Shown here: positions 8,600 through 17,016 of the stretch, piece by piece
Layout: each line of letters opens with the position of its first letter
How positions within the stretch are numbered: the stretch's first letter is position 1
NCBI RefSeq assembly: GCF_029581275.1
Contig: NZ_CP120742.1
Location: forward strand, 2,144,501-2,208,500
Direction: 5' to 3'
DNA from: Micromonospora sp. WMMD1155
GTDB taxonomy: Bacteria > Actinomycetota > Actinomycetes > Mycobacteriales > Micromonosporaceae
DNA: 64,000 nucleotides
The notes under the pieces: model-generated
The model's input: only the letters and a program-made list of their open reading frames with translations
Databases searched by the model: none
Told to the model about the DNA's origin: nothing
Translations under genes and position numbers: made by a program

Positions 8600-10642
8600 T
8601 CAGCGCGGCGCGGCACCTCCAGCGCCCACCGGCGCGACCGACGCCCGCGCGCTACGGGCCGGTCGCACGAACCAGGCCAGGACGACGCTCACCACGAAGA
8701 CCACGAGAAGGTACGCACCGAGTGTAGCCAGCCCGCTACCCGCCAGACCGACAATCGCCGCGAGGGCCAGCAGCGCCGAACGCCCCTCCCAACCCAGCGT
8801 GGCAGCGTGCAACGGCGGTGCCGCCTGCCGCTTCTCCAACCGGGCCGTCAGGTCGTAGTGGTGCACGGTGAGCACGAAGACGTACCCGAAGATCAACCAA
8901 CCCGGCACCCCGCCGACCACACCGACCGCGATGGCGAACAGGTACTCGGCGGCCCGCAACGCGGCGGGGACCAGCCAGTCCAGGGGGCCGTTGTGCGCCG
9001 CCCCGGCCCCCAGGCCACCGACCAGGAGCACCAGCAGCGCCACCGGCACCGCCCAGCGCAGCCCGTCCGGCGCGTCCGTCAGCAGCGCCGCGACCAGCAG
9101 GACCGCCGGGCCGAGCGCGGCGATCACCGCCAGGGTGAGCGGCCCCATCGGGCGGACCACCGGCAGCAGGCGGGCCGACGGCCCGTCGTCGCGGTGCAGG
9201 GTGGCATCGACGGTGTCCAGCACCGGCACCCACATCCAGCGGGCCCGCAGCGTACGCAGCGCACCGGTGTACGCGAACGCCAGAACCCCCCACACCAGCA
9301 CCGCGACCAGGCTGACCAGCGGGTTGAACAGCGCCACGGTCAGCGCGATCAGCGCCCAGCGCTCCCCGATCGGGAAGACGACGGTCCGCTTCAGCCAGTA
9401 CGACAGCGAGCCGGTGTCCGCCTGCACCCTCGTCGACGCCGCGTTGAGCCGGTCACCGATCCCGCCGCTGGCACCCGTCGTCGTACGCGGTCGCCGGGCC
9501 GCCTCGTCGTGCAACACCCCGTACCAGGTGTCGGTCATGTGCCGGACGGTCTGCAGGGTCATCGCGGCGATGGCGAGGGCCCAGCCGTTGCCCAACCCGG
9601 CGTGGCTGACCCCGAAGCCGAGCCCAGCGTAGACCAGGTACTCCTTCGCCCGGTCCGCCATCGTGTCCAGCCAGCCACCCCAGGCGCTGAAGTTGCGGGT
9701 GTAGCGGGCCAACTGGCCGTCCACGCAGTCCAACACGAAACCGAGGTAGAGCAGCACCGCGCCACCGACCAGCGCGGGCCGCCCACCGACCCCGAACAGC
9801 ACCGCCGCGGCCAGCGCGAACAGTACCGAGATCGCCGTCACCCCGGTCGGGGTGAGCCGCAGCCGGGCCGCCGACCGGACCAGGTACGGCGACCAGGTGC
9901 TGACGAAGTAGGTGGAGAAGAAGTCGTCCTTCTCCTTCACCGACAGCCGCAGCTCCGCCCGGTCCTCGTCGACAGCCGTCACCGCCGCCTCGGCAGCGGT
10001 CAGCTCGGCCGCGCTCTCGACCCGGCGGGCGACGAGCAGGCGTACCCGCTGGACGAAGATCAGGGTGCCGAGCGCCGCGAGGCCCGCGAACAGCCGGTCC
10101 ACGGCGGCCCCGGGTTCGTCGTGGCCGGCTCCCCCGCCCGCCGGCAGCGGCGACACGTCGCCGGTCGGGCCGAGCGGGGCGGTGACGGGCCGCGCGCCGA
10201 CGGCGGCGGCCCGGGCGGCGGCGGCGAGGTTCGGCAGGTCGTCCACGCCGACCCGCAACGCGCCACCGAACACACCCGTGGCGTCGCCGTCGAGGGCGTT
10301 CAGCGGCCCTGCGTCGACCACCTGGCCGCGTTCCTCCCGCACGGCCGTCCGCCCGGGCACCGGCGGGTCGCCGAGCACCAGCGCCACCGTCGGGCCCACC
10401 GGGCTGGTGGCCAGGTGCCGCAGTACGGCGGTGTGCGCCACCAGGTCCGTGCCGGTGACCAGCACCGGAGCGGTGGCGGTGCCCACCAGCGTGGCCAGTT
10501 CGTCGAGGTCGGCCGCGAAGCGCACGTCGCCCGCCCCGGCCTGGCGCAACTGGGCGGCCAGGCGGTCGGGCAGCGGCTCACCGGTCGCGGTGGTCAGGCC
10601 CGCCGCCGACGACCCGGCGGCGAGCACGATCGCGAGCGTCAC
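8600..10642 (-). CDS. CDP-alcohol phosphatidyltransferase with N-terminal nucleotidyltransferase-like region
   Basis: This 680-residue membrane protein contains the exact CDP-alcohol phosphotransferase signature near residue 305: D-x2-DG-x2-AR, eight residues, then G-x3-D-x3-D. Its aspartates are the metal ligands and catalytic base. Many membrane helices follow to the C-terminus. The first 230 residues begin MTLAIVLAAG, like a sugar/alcohol-phosphate nucleotidyltransferase, but the usual glycine-rich G-x-G-T-R and PK motifs are missing, so this part may be non-catalytic (DUF5941-like architecture). The start overlaps the ATPase stop by four bases. The context suggests it makes or transfers a phospho-alcohol unit for the wall polymer built by the neighbouring genes. 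Confidence 0.85.
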   Translation of the reverse strand: MTLAIVLAAGSSAAGLTTATGEPLPDRLAAQLRQAGAGDVRFAADLDELATLVGTATAPVLVTGTDLVAHTAVLRHLATSPVGPTVALVLGDPPVPGRTAVREERGQVVDAGPLNALDGDATGVFGGALRVGVDDLPNLAAAARAAAVGARPVTAPLGPTGDVSPLPAGGGAGHDEPGAAVDRLFAGLAALGTLIFVQRVRLLVARRVESAAELTAAEAAVTAVDEDRAELRLSVKEKDDFFSTYFVSTWSPYLVRSAARLRLTPTGVTAISVLFALAAAVLFGVGGRPALVGGAVLLYLGFVLDCVDGQLARYTRNFSAWGGWLDTMADRAKEYLVYAGLGFGVSHAGLGNGWALAIAAMTLQTVRHMTDTWYGVLHDEAARRPRTTTGASGGIGDRLNAASTRVQADTGSLSYWLKRTVVFPIGERWALIALTVALFNPLVSLVAVLVWGVLAFAYTGALRTLRARWMWVPVLDTVDATLHRDDGPSARLLPVVRPMGPLTLAVIAALGPAVLLVAALLTDAPDGLRWAVPVALLVLLVGGLGAGAAHNGPLDWLVPAALRAAEYLFAIAVGVVGGVPGWLIFGYVFVLTVHHYDLTARLEKRQAAPPLHAATLGWEGRSALLALAAIVGLAGSGLATLGAYLLVVFVVSVVLAWFVRPARSARASVAPVGAGGAAPR

Positions 10643-11385
10643 CGCTGGACCGCTGCGTGGTACGCGTCGAGCGCCTCGGCGATGGTGCCGTCGAGCGTCA
10701 ACCGGCCCGCGTCGAGGTACAACCCCCGACGACAGAACCGGGTCAGGTCCTTTTCGTTGTGTGACACCAACACCAGCGTGCGCCCCTCCCCGAGCAGACG
10801 ATCAATAGTCGCGTAACACTTCTTGCGGAACTCCGCGTCGCCGACGGCTGTCACCTCGTCCATCAGCAGGATCGGATGCGGCAGATGCGAGATGATCGCG
10901 AATCCGAGCCGCACCTTCATACCCGACGAGTAGTGCCGCACCGACGTGTCGATGGCCCGTTCCACCTGCTCACCGGCGAACTCGACGATCTCGTCGAAGT
11001 GCCGCTTCAGGTAGCCCGTCGACAGCCCGTGCAGCCCACCGACCAGGTGCAGGTTCTCCCGCCCGGTCAGGTCGTTGGAGAAACCGGCGGACAACTCCAG
11101 TAACGGCGCCACCGCGCCGTTCACCCGGATGTCGCCCTCGTCCGGTATGAGCACCCCGGCGATCAACCGCAGCAGGGTGCTCTTGCCGGTGCCGTTACGG
11201 CCGATCACCCCGACGGTCTCGCCGGGTTCGACGGTGAACGACACGTCCCGCAGCGGCCAGAACTGGCCGGGCAGCGCACCACGCTTCCCGCGATGGATGA
11301 ACAACTCCCGCAGCCGCAACTGCCGGCGACGGTTACGGACGAACCGGATGCCCAGCCCGTCGGCCTCGATGATCGGCGCGCCCAC
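10639..11385 (-). CDS. Polysaccharide/teichoic acid export ABC ATPase (TagH-like)
   Basis: This 248-residue ATPase has Walker A VIGRNGTGKST, signature YSSGMKVRLGFAI and Walker B ILLMDEVTAVGD. The Y-S-S-G-M form of the signature and the DEVTAVGD Walker B are typical of ATPases that export O-antigen or teichoic acid (Wzt/TagH). It lacks the long C-terminal carbohydrate-binding domain of Wzt, so export probably does not depend on recognising a terminal cap. It lies one base from the permease gene and overlaps the next gene by four bases, so all four genes should be on one transcript. Confidence 0.92.
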   Translation of the reverse strand: MGAPIIEADGLGIRFVRNRRRQLRLRELFIHRGKRGALPGQFWPLRDVSFTVEPGETVGVIGRNGTGKSTLLRLIAGVLIPDEGDIRVNGAVAPLLELSAGFSNDLTGRENLHLVGGLHGLSTGYLKRHFDEIVEFAGEQVERAIDTSVRHYSSGMKVRLGFAIISHLPHPILLMDEVTAVGDAEFRKKCYATIDRLLGEGRTLVLVSHNEKDLTRFCRRGLYLDAGRLTLDGTIAEALDAYHAAVQR

Positions 11386-11386
11386 G

Positions 11387-12214
11387 TCAGAGTTCCTTGA
11401 GCACGGCGGGTTCCAGCCGACGGAACGACCACCAGCCGGCGGCCAGCACCAACACGCTGCCGACGACTGTGGTGGCGAGCAGCCGGGCGTCCGGGAACTC
11501 GTCCGGGTACCAGATCGCGTGGTGCAGTTGGAAGATCCCGACCAGCGGGTTCAGCTCGTACCCCACCTTCAACCAGCCGGGCAGGCTGGACTCCCGGACC
11601 AGGCTGAGCGGATAGATGATCGGCGTGGCGTAGAAGAGCACCCTGATGATCAACCGCATCAACCGCTCGACGTCGCGCATCAGCACGTTCCACGCGGACA
11701 GCAGCAGGGCGAGCCCGGTCAGCAGGACGGCCTGGACGGCCACCGCCAGCGGAAGGGAGAGCAACGACCAGCCGGGGTGGATCCGACCGTGCACCGCGTA
11801 GATCACCGCGATGGCGATCAGGATCGGCAGGCCGGCCGCGTACTCGGCGAACCGGCCGGTGACCCGGCCGATCGGGAAGACCTGACGCGGCACGTTCATC
11901 GTGGTGATCAGCCGCGACTGGCCGGTCAACGCGTTCGTCGCCTCGCTCAGCGCCGAACTGGTCCACATCCACGCGAAGATCCCGGTGACCAGGAACAACG
12001 GGTACGACTCGGCGGCCTCGCCGAGGTGCCGCCCGGTGTCGCGGGAGTAGAGCACCCCGAACACGAACCAGTAGATCGCGCCCATGCCGAGCGGCTCGAT
12101 CAACGACCAGAAGTAACCCAGCACCGACTGCTGGTACTTGACCGCCAGGTCCCGTCTCACCAGGATGCGCAGCGAGTTGCGGTGCGACCACAGGGCCGCG
12201 ACGCCAGAGGTCAC
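11387..12214 (-). CDS. Polysaccharide/teichoic acid export ABC permease (TagG-like)
   Basis: This 275-residue integral membrane protein has about six helices and the ABC-2 polysaccharide exporter pattern: an N-terminal RRDLAVKYQQSVLGYFWSL segment, and QVFPIGRV followed by alternating hydrophobic helices. It forms the channel that flips lipid-linked wall polymer outward with the neighbouring ATPase. The GTG start is supported by GGGAGG five bases upstream. It is the first gene of the four-gene operon ending at 6374. Confidence 0.92.
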   Translation of the reverse strand: MTSGVAALWSHRNSLRILVRRDLAVKYQQSVLGYFWSLIEPLGMGAIYWFVFGVLYSRDTGRHLGEAAESYPLFLVTGIFAWMWTSSALSEATNALTGQSRLITTMNVPRQVFPIGRVTGRFAEYAAGLPILIAIAVIYAVHGRIHPGWSLLSLPLAVAVQAVLLTGLALLLSAWNVLMRDVERLMRLIIRVLFYATPIIYPLSLVRESSLPGWLKVGYELNPLVGIFQLHHAIWYPDEFPDARLLATTVVGSVLVLAAGWWSFRRLEPAVLKEL

Positions 12215-12285
12215 CGCAGCCTCCCGCCTCCGGAAACGGACGCCAGGTTAGCAGTCGGTGAACGAATGCCCCGAATCGACCGGGC

Positions 12286-13656
12286 TCAGCACTCGATCAC
12301 GTTGACGGCCAGACCGCCCCGCGCCGTCTCCTTGTACTTGACCTTCATGTCGGCGCCCGTCTCCCGCATGGTCTTGATGACCTTGTCCAGCGACACCTTG
12401 TGCACACCGTCGCCGCGCAGCGCCAGCCGGGCGGCCGTGATCGCCTTGATGCTAGCCACCGCGTTCCGCTCGATGCAGGGGATCTGCACCAGGCCACCCA
12501 CCGGGTCACAGGTCAACCCGAGGTTGTGCTCCATCCCGATCTCGGCCGCGTTCTCCACCTGCTCCGGGGTGCCCCCCAGCGCCTCGGCCAACCCCGCCGC
12601 CGCCATCGAGCACGCCGAACCGACCTCACCCTGACAGCCGACCTCCGCGCCGGAGATCGAGGCGTTCTCCTTGAACAACACGCCGATCGCGCCGGCCGTC
12701 AACAGGAACCGCACCACACCGTCGTCGTCGGCGTTCTCGACGAAACGGGTGTAGTAGTGCAGCACCGCCGGGATGATCCCGGCCGCACCGTTGGTGGGCG
12801 CGGTGACCACCCGGCCACCAGCGGCGTTCTCCTCGTTGACCGCGAGCGCGAACAACGTCACCCAGTCCATCGCGTGCAACGGATCGGCCGTCCCGGCGTC
12901 CGCCTCCAGGCCGCGCCGCAGCTCCGCCGCGCGCCGCCGAACCTTCAAACCCCCAGGGAGTACGCCGTCACGCTCGCAACCGCGCTGCACGCACTCCCGC
13001 ATCACCCGCCAGATCTCCAACAGACCCGCCCGGATGTCCGCCTCGCTGCGCCACGACCGCTCGTTGGCCAGCATCACCTCGCTGATCGACAGGCCGGTGC
13101 GGGACGTGACGTCGAGGAGTTGCGCCCCGGTCAGGAACGGGTACCGCACCGCCGTGCTGTCCGGCTTGATCCGGTCCGCGCCCGCCGCCGCCTCGTCCAC
13201 CACGAACCCTCCACCGACCGAGTAGTAGCTGCGAGTCCTGACCTCCTCGCCGGCCGCGTTGAAGGCCGCGAAGGTCATCCCGTTCGGGTGGTACGGCAGC
13301 GACCGGCGGCGGTGCAGCGTCAGGTCCCGGTCCGGGTCGAAGTCGATCTCGTGCGCACCGAGGATGTTGATCCGCCGCTCGGCCCGGATCCGCTCGACCC
13401 GAGGACCGACGGTGTCCGTGTCGACGGTCTCCGGCGACTCGCCCGCCAACCCGAGCAGCACCGCCGGACCGCTGCCATGGCCGTGCCCGGTGGCCCCCAG
13501 CGAGCCGAACAACTCGGCCTGCACCCGCGCGACGTCACTGAGCAACCCGTCGGCCTTGAGCCCGCCGACGAACGTACGCGCCGCCCGCATCGGCCCCACC
13601 GTGTGTGAACTTGACGGCCCGATACCGACGCTGAAGAGGTCGAAAACACTGATCAT
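12286..13656 (-). CDS. sdaA: L-serine ammonia-lyase, single-chain iron-sulfur type
   Basis: This 456-residue protein contains the beta domain ([19 protein letters not shown] at the N-terminus) and the alpha domain in one chain. The cysteines expected to bind the 4Fe-4S cluster are in [19 protein letters not shown] and IPCIERN. The enzyme deaminates L-serine to pyruvate and ammonia in the cytoplasm. It is a lone gene after the transport operon, followed upstream by a long repeat-rich gap. The length and motifs match the family well. Confidence 0.95.
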   Translation of the reverse strand: MISVFDLFSVGIGPSSSHTVGPMRAARTFVGGLKADGLLSDVARVQAELFGSLGATGHGHGSGPAVLLGLAGESPETVDTDTVGPRVERIRAERRINILGAHEIDFDPDRDLTLHRRRSLPYHPNGMTFAAFNAAGEEVRTRSYYSVGGGFVVDEAAAGADRIKPDSTAVRYPFLTGAQLLDVTSRTGLSISEVMLANERSWRSEADIRAGLLEIWRVMRECVQRGCERDGVLPGGLKVRRRAAELRRGLEADAGTADPLHAMDWVTLFALAVNEENAAGGRVVTAPTNGAAGIIPAVLHYYTRFVENADDDGVVRFLLTAGAIGVLFKENASISGAEVGCQGEVGSACSMAAAGLAEALGGTPEQVENAAEIGMEHNLGLTCDPVGGLVQIPCIERNAVASIKAITAARLALRGDGVHKVSLDKVIKTMRETGADMKVKYKETARGGLAVNVIEC

Positions 13657-13940
13657 GGCTGCGCTTCCTCGCCGTCGTCCCGGCGTACGGAACCGGCCGG
13701 GTCGTGGCCACCGGTAGGCGGCCCCGCTCGTGACCGCCCGGGGTGTGGGTTGCGGCCACCCGGGGTGTGGATGGCCGATCTGCCAGCCTACCCGCCCAGC
13801 TCACGGCCCACCCGGTCCGGGACGTGAACACCCGATCGCCATCTCCCACCCCGCGCTCACCCGCCGGGTCGCCCGCCCGCCCGCGCCGCTTGCCCCACTC
13901 GCACGCCAGCCCGCCAGCCCGTCCGCCCGCGCCGCTTGCC

Positions 13941-14003
13941 CGCCAGCCCGCCAGCCCGCCAGCCCGCCAGCCCGCCAGCCCGCCAGCCCGCCAGCCCGCC
14001 AGC
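13941..14003. repeat. 8-bp tandem repeat, about eight copies
   Basis: The unit cgccagcc is repeated almost perfectly about 7.9 times. Two copies of a longer block containing cgcccgcgccgcttgccc lie just before it. It is intergenic, so copy-number change would not alter a protein. Confidence 0.9.
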
Positions 14004-14004
14004 A

Positions 14005-14079
14005 AGATCGTGCTCGATCCTGGATCCAGTGGTGTCAACGCGCGTTCGATGCCACTACAACCAGGATCGAGCACGATCT
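14005..14079. repeat. 75-bp inverted repeat with 19-bp perfect arms
   Basis: The arms agatcgtgctcgatcctgg and ccaggatcgagcacgatct are exact reverse complements separated by 37 bases. The inner part also has partial dyad symmetry (agtggtgtc...gatgccact), so the whole element can fold into one long hairpin. It abuts the 8-bp tandem array. It resembles a REP-like palindromic element rather than a terminator, because it is about 350 bp from sdaA. Confidence 0.85.
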
Positions 14080-14090
14080 CCCTGCGACAC

Positions 14091-14120
14091 GCTGAATCGT
14101 TTGCGACATCAGCTCCAAAG
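14091..14120 (+). repeat. Dispersed palindromic motif, copy A
   Basis: The sequence gctgaatcgtttgcgacatc followed by agctccaaag matches three other intergenic places in this window (36686-36712, 37103-37132 and, inverted, 45018-45040). This copy has the right arm and core but a short left arm. Confidence 0.75.
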
Positions 14121-14399
14121 CACACCCGCAGACTCGGCGCCGGCACGTGGCGCGGCGACAGGACAAGCAGCTCGGGGAGGCCGTGCAGTCGGGCGGCGCA
14201 CCAGAGGGTCGCGACGGGCGGCCGGAGACGGGCGGCCGGAGGCGGATGGGCTCGGGGAGGCGTCAGCGGGGGTCTGCCCGGGTATTGCACCTACGGGTCC
14301 ACGGGTTGCCGCTCCACCTCGGGACCGAGGGCGAGCTGGTCATCCCCTTCTACCGTGGATTGCAGACGCGGCGCACCGCCGCAGAGTGGGAGTACGACG

Positions 14400-14609
14400 A
14401 TGAGTCGCAAACTGGTCCGGCCCCGTGAGGGGCGCATGCTCGCCGGTGTCTGTGCTGGCCTCGGTCGACGGTTCGGCATGTCCGCAGGGATGGTCCGGCT
14501 GCTGTTCCTGCTGTCCCTGCTGCTGCCCGGCACGCAGGTGATCGTCTACCTGATCCTCTGGGTTCTCATGCCGAACGAGGACCGCTACCTCGCCTCCACC
14601 GGACACTGA
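14400..14609 (+). CDS. PspC domain membrane protein
   Basis: This small protein of 69 residues is almost wholly one PspC domain. It opens with KLVRPREGRMLAGVCAGLG, the family hallmark, and has a long hydrophobic stretch (about residues 31-57) that would form one or two membrane helices. PspC proteins act in envelope stress responses or bind partner regulators at the membrane. The ATG at 14400 is chosen because GGGAG lies 8 bases upstream and the domain begins at once; the longer frame upstream runs through repeats and is not coding. It stands alone. Confidence 0.88.
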   Translation: MSRKLVRPREGRMLAGVCAGLGRRFGMSAGMVRLLFLLSLLLPGTQVIVYLILWVLMPNEDRYLASTGH

Positions 14610-14640
14610 CCCGCCCCACACACCCCTGCGAGGCCCGGCG

Positions 14641-14705
14641 AGGCAGCAACATCAGGGTTGTTGCTGCCTCCCGACCTCCCGAGGCACCAACAACCCTGAT
14701 GTTGC
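14641..14705. repeat. Overlapping inverted repeats after the PspC gene
   Basis: Two mutually exclusive hairpins can form. A short one pairs aggcagcaac (14641-14650) with gttgctgcct (14660-14669). A longer one pairs gcaacatcagggttgttg (14646-14663) with its exact complement at 14688-14705. It lies 30 bp after the PspC stop, so it could serve as its terminator. Confidence 0.75.
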
Positions 14706-14715
14706 GCGAATCTTG

Positions 14716-14836
14716 ACGCGCGGAGCGGCGCGGCGTGGGAGCGCGGAGCGGGGCGGGAGCGCGGAGCGGGCGGCGCGGGAGCGCGGAGCGGCGCGGGAGC
14801 GCGGAGCGGCGCGGGAGCGCGGAGCGGCGCAGGAGC
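14716..14836. repeat. 18-bp tandem repeat, about six degenerate copies
   Basis: The unit gggagcgcggagcggcgc is repeated with small variations, most regular at about 14776-14832. It separates the PspC gene from the terminator of the DUF4230 gene. No gene is supported within it. Confidence 0.85.
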
Positions 14837-14841
14837 AACGT

Positions 14842-14885
14842 GCGGAAGCGCCCGTCCCGACGTGAGTCGGGGCGGGCGCTTCCGC
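14842..14885 (-). terminator. Strong hairpin terminator of DUF4230 gene
   Basis: A 20-bp stem (gcggaagcgcccgtcccgac paired with its complement at 14866-14885, one mismatch) with a four-base loop sits 17 bp beyond the DUF4230 stop codon. Confidence 0.85.
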
Positions 14886-14902
14886 GTTGAGGGTGGGGCA
14901 GG

Positions 14903-15718
14903 TCAGGGAGCGATGTAGGTGACCGTGATCTGTTGATAGCCGAGGGAGCGGAGCAGCCCTTCCAGCATCTTGCGGGTGTTCTCCTCGGCTCGGGCGGAGA
15001 GACCGCTGTCGCGGGCGGCGGCGGTGATCCGCTCCTCGGCGAGCTTGTAGACCTGCTGCTGCCGGTTGGGGTCGTTGCCGACCAGGTCACCGAGCCGGTT
15101 GAGCAGACCGCGCTGCTCCGCGAAGACGTAGCTCTTGTCCATGTCGAGGTTGGTCTCGCCGAGCTGCGGCGCCGGCAGCTTGATCTCGACGGACTTGCCG
15201 TCGGCCGACTGGACGATGGCCCCGTCACCGATCTTGGTGAAGTCGACGTACGCCTCGACGCTGCCGGCCCCGACGAACAGGGTGCGCTCGTTGAGGAGGA
15301 AGTCGGGGACGTTGCGCCGGTCGTTCTGGGTGTCGACGACGACCTGGAAGTTGCCCTCGGCGGCCACGTAGCGGCTGAGGTCCTGGATCGACTTCAGCAG
15401 CGGTGGCTGACTGCGGTCGGTCTGCTCCTTGGCGAACGGGTTACGGAACTCCGGCAGGAAGCCGGTCGCCTGGATGCCGAGCAGCACCACCACGGCCAGC
15501 GCGGCGGCGCCGAGCAGCAGGAGCAGGCCGCGGGCCGCCCCACCGCCGCCGGGCGCTGGGCTGCCGGGGCCGCCAAAGCCTCCGGAGCCGTCGCCCGGTG
15601 TGTCGATGGTCGGCTCGGGTGTCGCGGCCGACCGCTCCTTGAGGTTTTCACCGGTCGGGTAACCGGGGAACTCCCTCGTGGGCTCGTTGGTGCCAGCGTC
15701 GCGGGCCATCACGCTCAC
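14903..15718 (-). CDS. DUF4230 domain membrane protein
   Basis: This 271-residue protein has a Pro/Gly-rich cytoplasmic N-terminus (about 1-60), one membrane helix (about 62-85, LLLLLGAAALAVVVLLGI) and an extracytoplasmic DUF4230 domain (about 95-265). The family pattern is visible: paired strands around VVVDTQND, then GSVEAYVDF, a Lys/Leu-rich strand, and a long helix with ARDSGLSARAEENTRKML. DUF4230 function is unknown. It is monocistronic, with its own terminator. Confidence 0.85.
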   Translation of the reverse strand: MSVMARDAGTNEPTREFPGYPTGENLKERSAATPEPTIDTPGDGSGGFGGPGSPAPGGGGAARGLLLLLGAAALAVVVLLGIQATGFLPEFRNPFAKEQTDRSQPPLLKSIQDLSRYVAAEGNFQVVVDTQNDRRNVPDFLLNERTLFVGAGSVEAYVDFTKIGDGAIVQSADGKSVEIKLPAPQLGETNLDMDKSYVFAEQRGLLNRLGDLVGNDPNRQQQVYKLAEERITAAARDSGLSARAEENTRKMLEGLLRSLGYQQITVTYIAP

Positions 15719-15808
15719 CGTCCTTGTCAGACACGTCGTCTGTCAATGACGGTACGGCCCCCGTACGACAGTCGCGCGCCGAGCGCCCGGAATGCGCAAA
15801 CGGGCAGG

Positions 15809-16972
15809 TCAGGCGAACGCGGAAAGCCCGGTGAGCCGCTGCCCCACGACCAGTTGGTGGATCTCCGACGTGCCCTCGTACGTCAGCACGCTCTCCAGGT
15901 TGTTGGCGTGCCGCATGATCGGGTACTCGCCGGAGACACCGTTGGCGCCGAGGATGGTGCGGCACTGCCGGGCGATGGCGAGGGCCTCCCGCACGTTGTT
16001 CAGCTTGCCCACGCTCACCTGATCGGGCCGCAGCCGGTGGGCGTCGGCGAGCCGACCCAGGTGCAGCGCGAGCAGTTGACCCTTCACCAGCTCGACGGCC
16101 ATGTCGGCGAGCTTCGCCTGGGTGAGCTGGAACCCGGCGAGCGGGCGACCGAACTGGGTGCGGGTGCCCGCGTACGCCAGGGTTGTCTCCAGACAGTCAC
16201 GGGCGGCGCCCACCGCGCCCCAGACGATGCCGTAGCGGGCCTCGGTGAGGCAGCTCAGCGGCGCCTTGAGCCCGACCGCCTCGGGCAGCCGGGCGTCCGC
16301 CGGGAGGCGGACGTCGTCGAGCGTGATCTCGCCGGTCACCGACGCGCGCAGCGACATCTTGCGGCGGATCTCCCGGGCCGTCACACCGGGCGTGTCCATG
16401 GGTACGGCGAAGCCGCGCACGCCCTCGTCGGTGCGCGCCCAGATCACCGCGACGTCGGCGATCGGCGCGTTGGTGATCCACATCTTGCCGCCGGTGAGCA
16501 CCCAGTCGTCGCCGTCGCGGCGGGCCCGGGTGGTCATCGAGGCGGGGTCGGAGCCGTGGTCGGGCTCGGTCAGGCCGAAGCAGCCGATCGCCTCGCCGGT
16601 GGCCATCGACGGCAGCCAGCGTTGCTTCTGCTCCTCGCTGCCGTAGCGCCAGATGGCGTACATGGCGAGCGAACCCTGCACCGAGACCAGCGAACGGAGG
16701 CCGGAGTCGCCGGCCTCCAGTTCCTGGCAGGCGAGCCCGTACGCGACGGCGGAGGCGCCCGCACAGCCGTAGCCGGTGAGGTGCATGCCGAGCAGGCCGA
16801 GCTTGCCGAACTCCCGGGCCAGTTCGCGGGCGGGCACCTGGCCCTGCTCGTACCAGTCGGCGACGTACGGGCGCACCCGGTCGTCGACGAGCTGGCGGAC
16901 GACGTCGCGGATCTGCCGCTCCTCCTCGCTGAGCGACGGGTCCAGGTCGAGCAGGTCCAGCGGAGCGGTCAT
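15809..16972 (-). CDS. Acyl-CoA dehydrogenase (glutaryl-CoA dehydrogenase-like)
   Basis: This 387-residue flavoprotein has the three-domain acyl-CoA dehydrogenase layout. FGLTEPDHGSDPASM and WITNAPIADV belong to the FAD/substrate-binding middle domain, and the C-terminal YEGTSEIHQLVVGQRLTG contains the glutamate expected as catalytic base. The pattern is nearest to glutaryl-CoA dehydrogenases, which oxidise and decarboxylate glutaryl-CoA in lysine/tryptophan breakdown, but a general acyl-CoA enzyme is possible. The ATG at 16972 is preferred to a GTG three codons upstream because AAGG is at the right distance. It lies about 45 bp downstream of a small gene that may be co-transcribed. Confidence 0.9.
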   Translation of the reverse strand: MTAPLDLLDLDPSLSEEERQIRDVVRQLVDDRVRPYVADWYEQGQVPARELAREFGKLGLLGMHLTGYGCAGASAVAYGLACQELEAGDSGLRSLVSVQGSLAMYAIWRYGSEEQKQRWLPSMATGEAIGCFGLTEPDHGSDPASMTTRARRDGDDWVLTGGKMWITNAPIADVAVIWARTDEGVRGFAVPMDTPGVTAREIRRKMSLRASVTGEITLDDVRLPADARLPEAVGLKAPLSCLTEARYGIVWGAVGAARDCLETTLAYAGTRTQFGRPLAGFQLTQAKLADMAVELVKGQLLALHLGRLADAHRLRPDQVSVGKLNNVREALAIARQCRTILGANGVSGEYPIMRHANNLESVLTYEGTSEIHQLVVGQRLTGLSAFA

Positions 16973-17016
16973 GGACGCCACCTTAACGAAGGCTCAGCGC
17001 GCGGAAGAAGGGCTCG

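Larger units (their letters stand above)
13657..14399. other. 743-bp intergenic region rich in repeats
   Basis: No convincing gene lies here. The open frames across it are low-complexity Pro/Ala/Arg products of the repeats. It holds the sdaA upstream region, an 8-bp tandem array (13941-14003), a 75-bp inverted repeat (14005-14079) and one copy of a dispersed palindromic motif (14091-14120), and it ends in the leader of the PspC gene. Confidence 0.7.

Noticed and set aside
7805..10816. 1003-codon plus-strand frame across the transferase genes
   Set aside because: Its composition is a shadow of the two minus-strand genes, and it crosses both the gene junction and the ATPase start.
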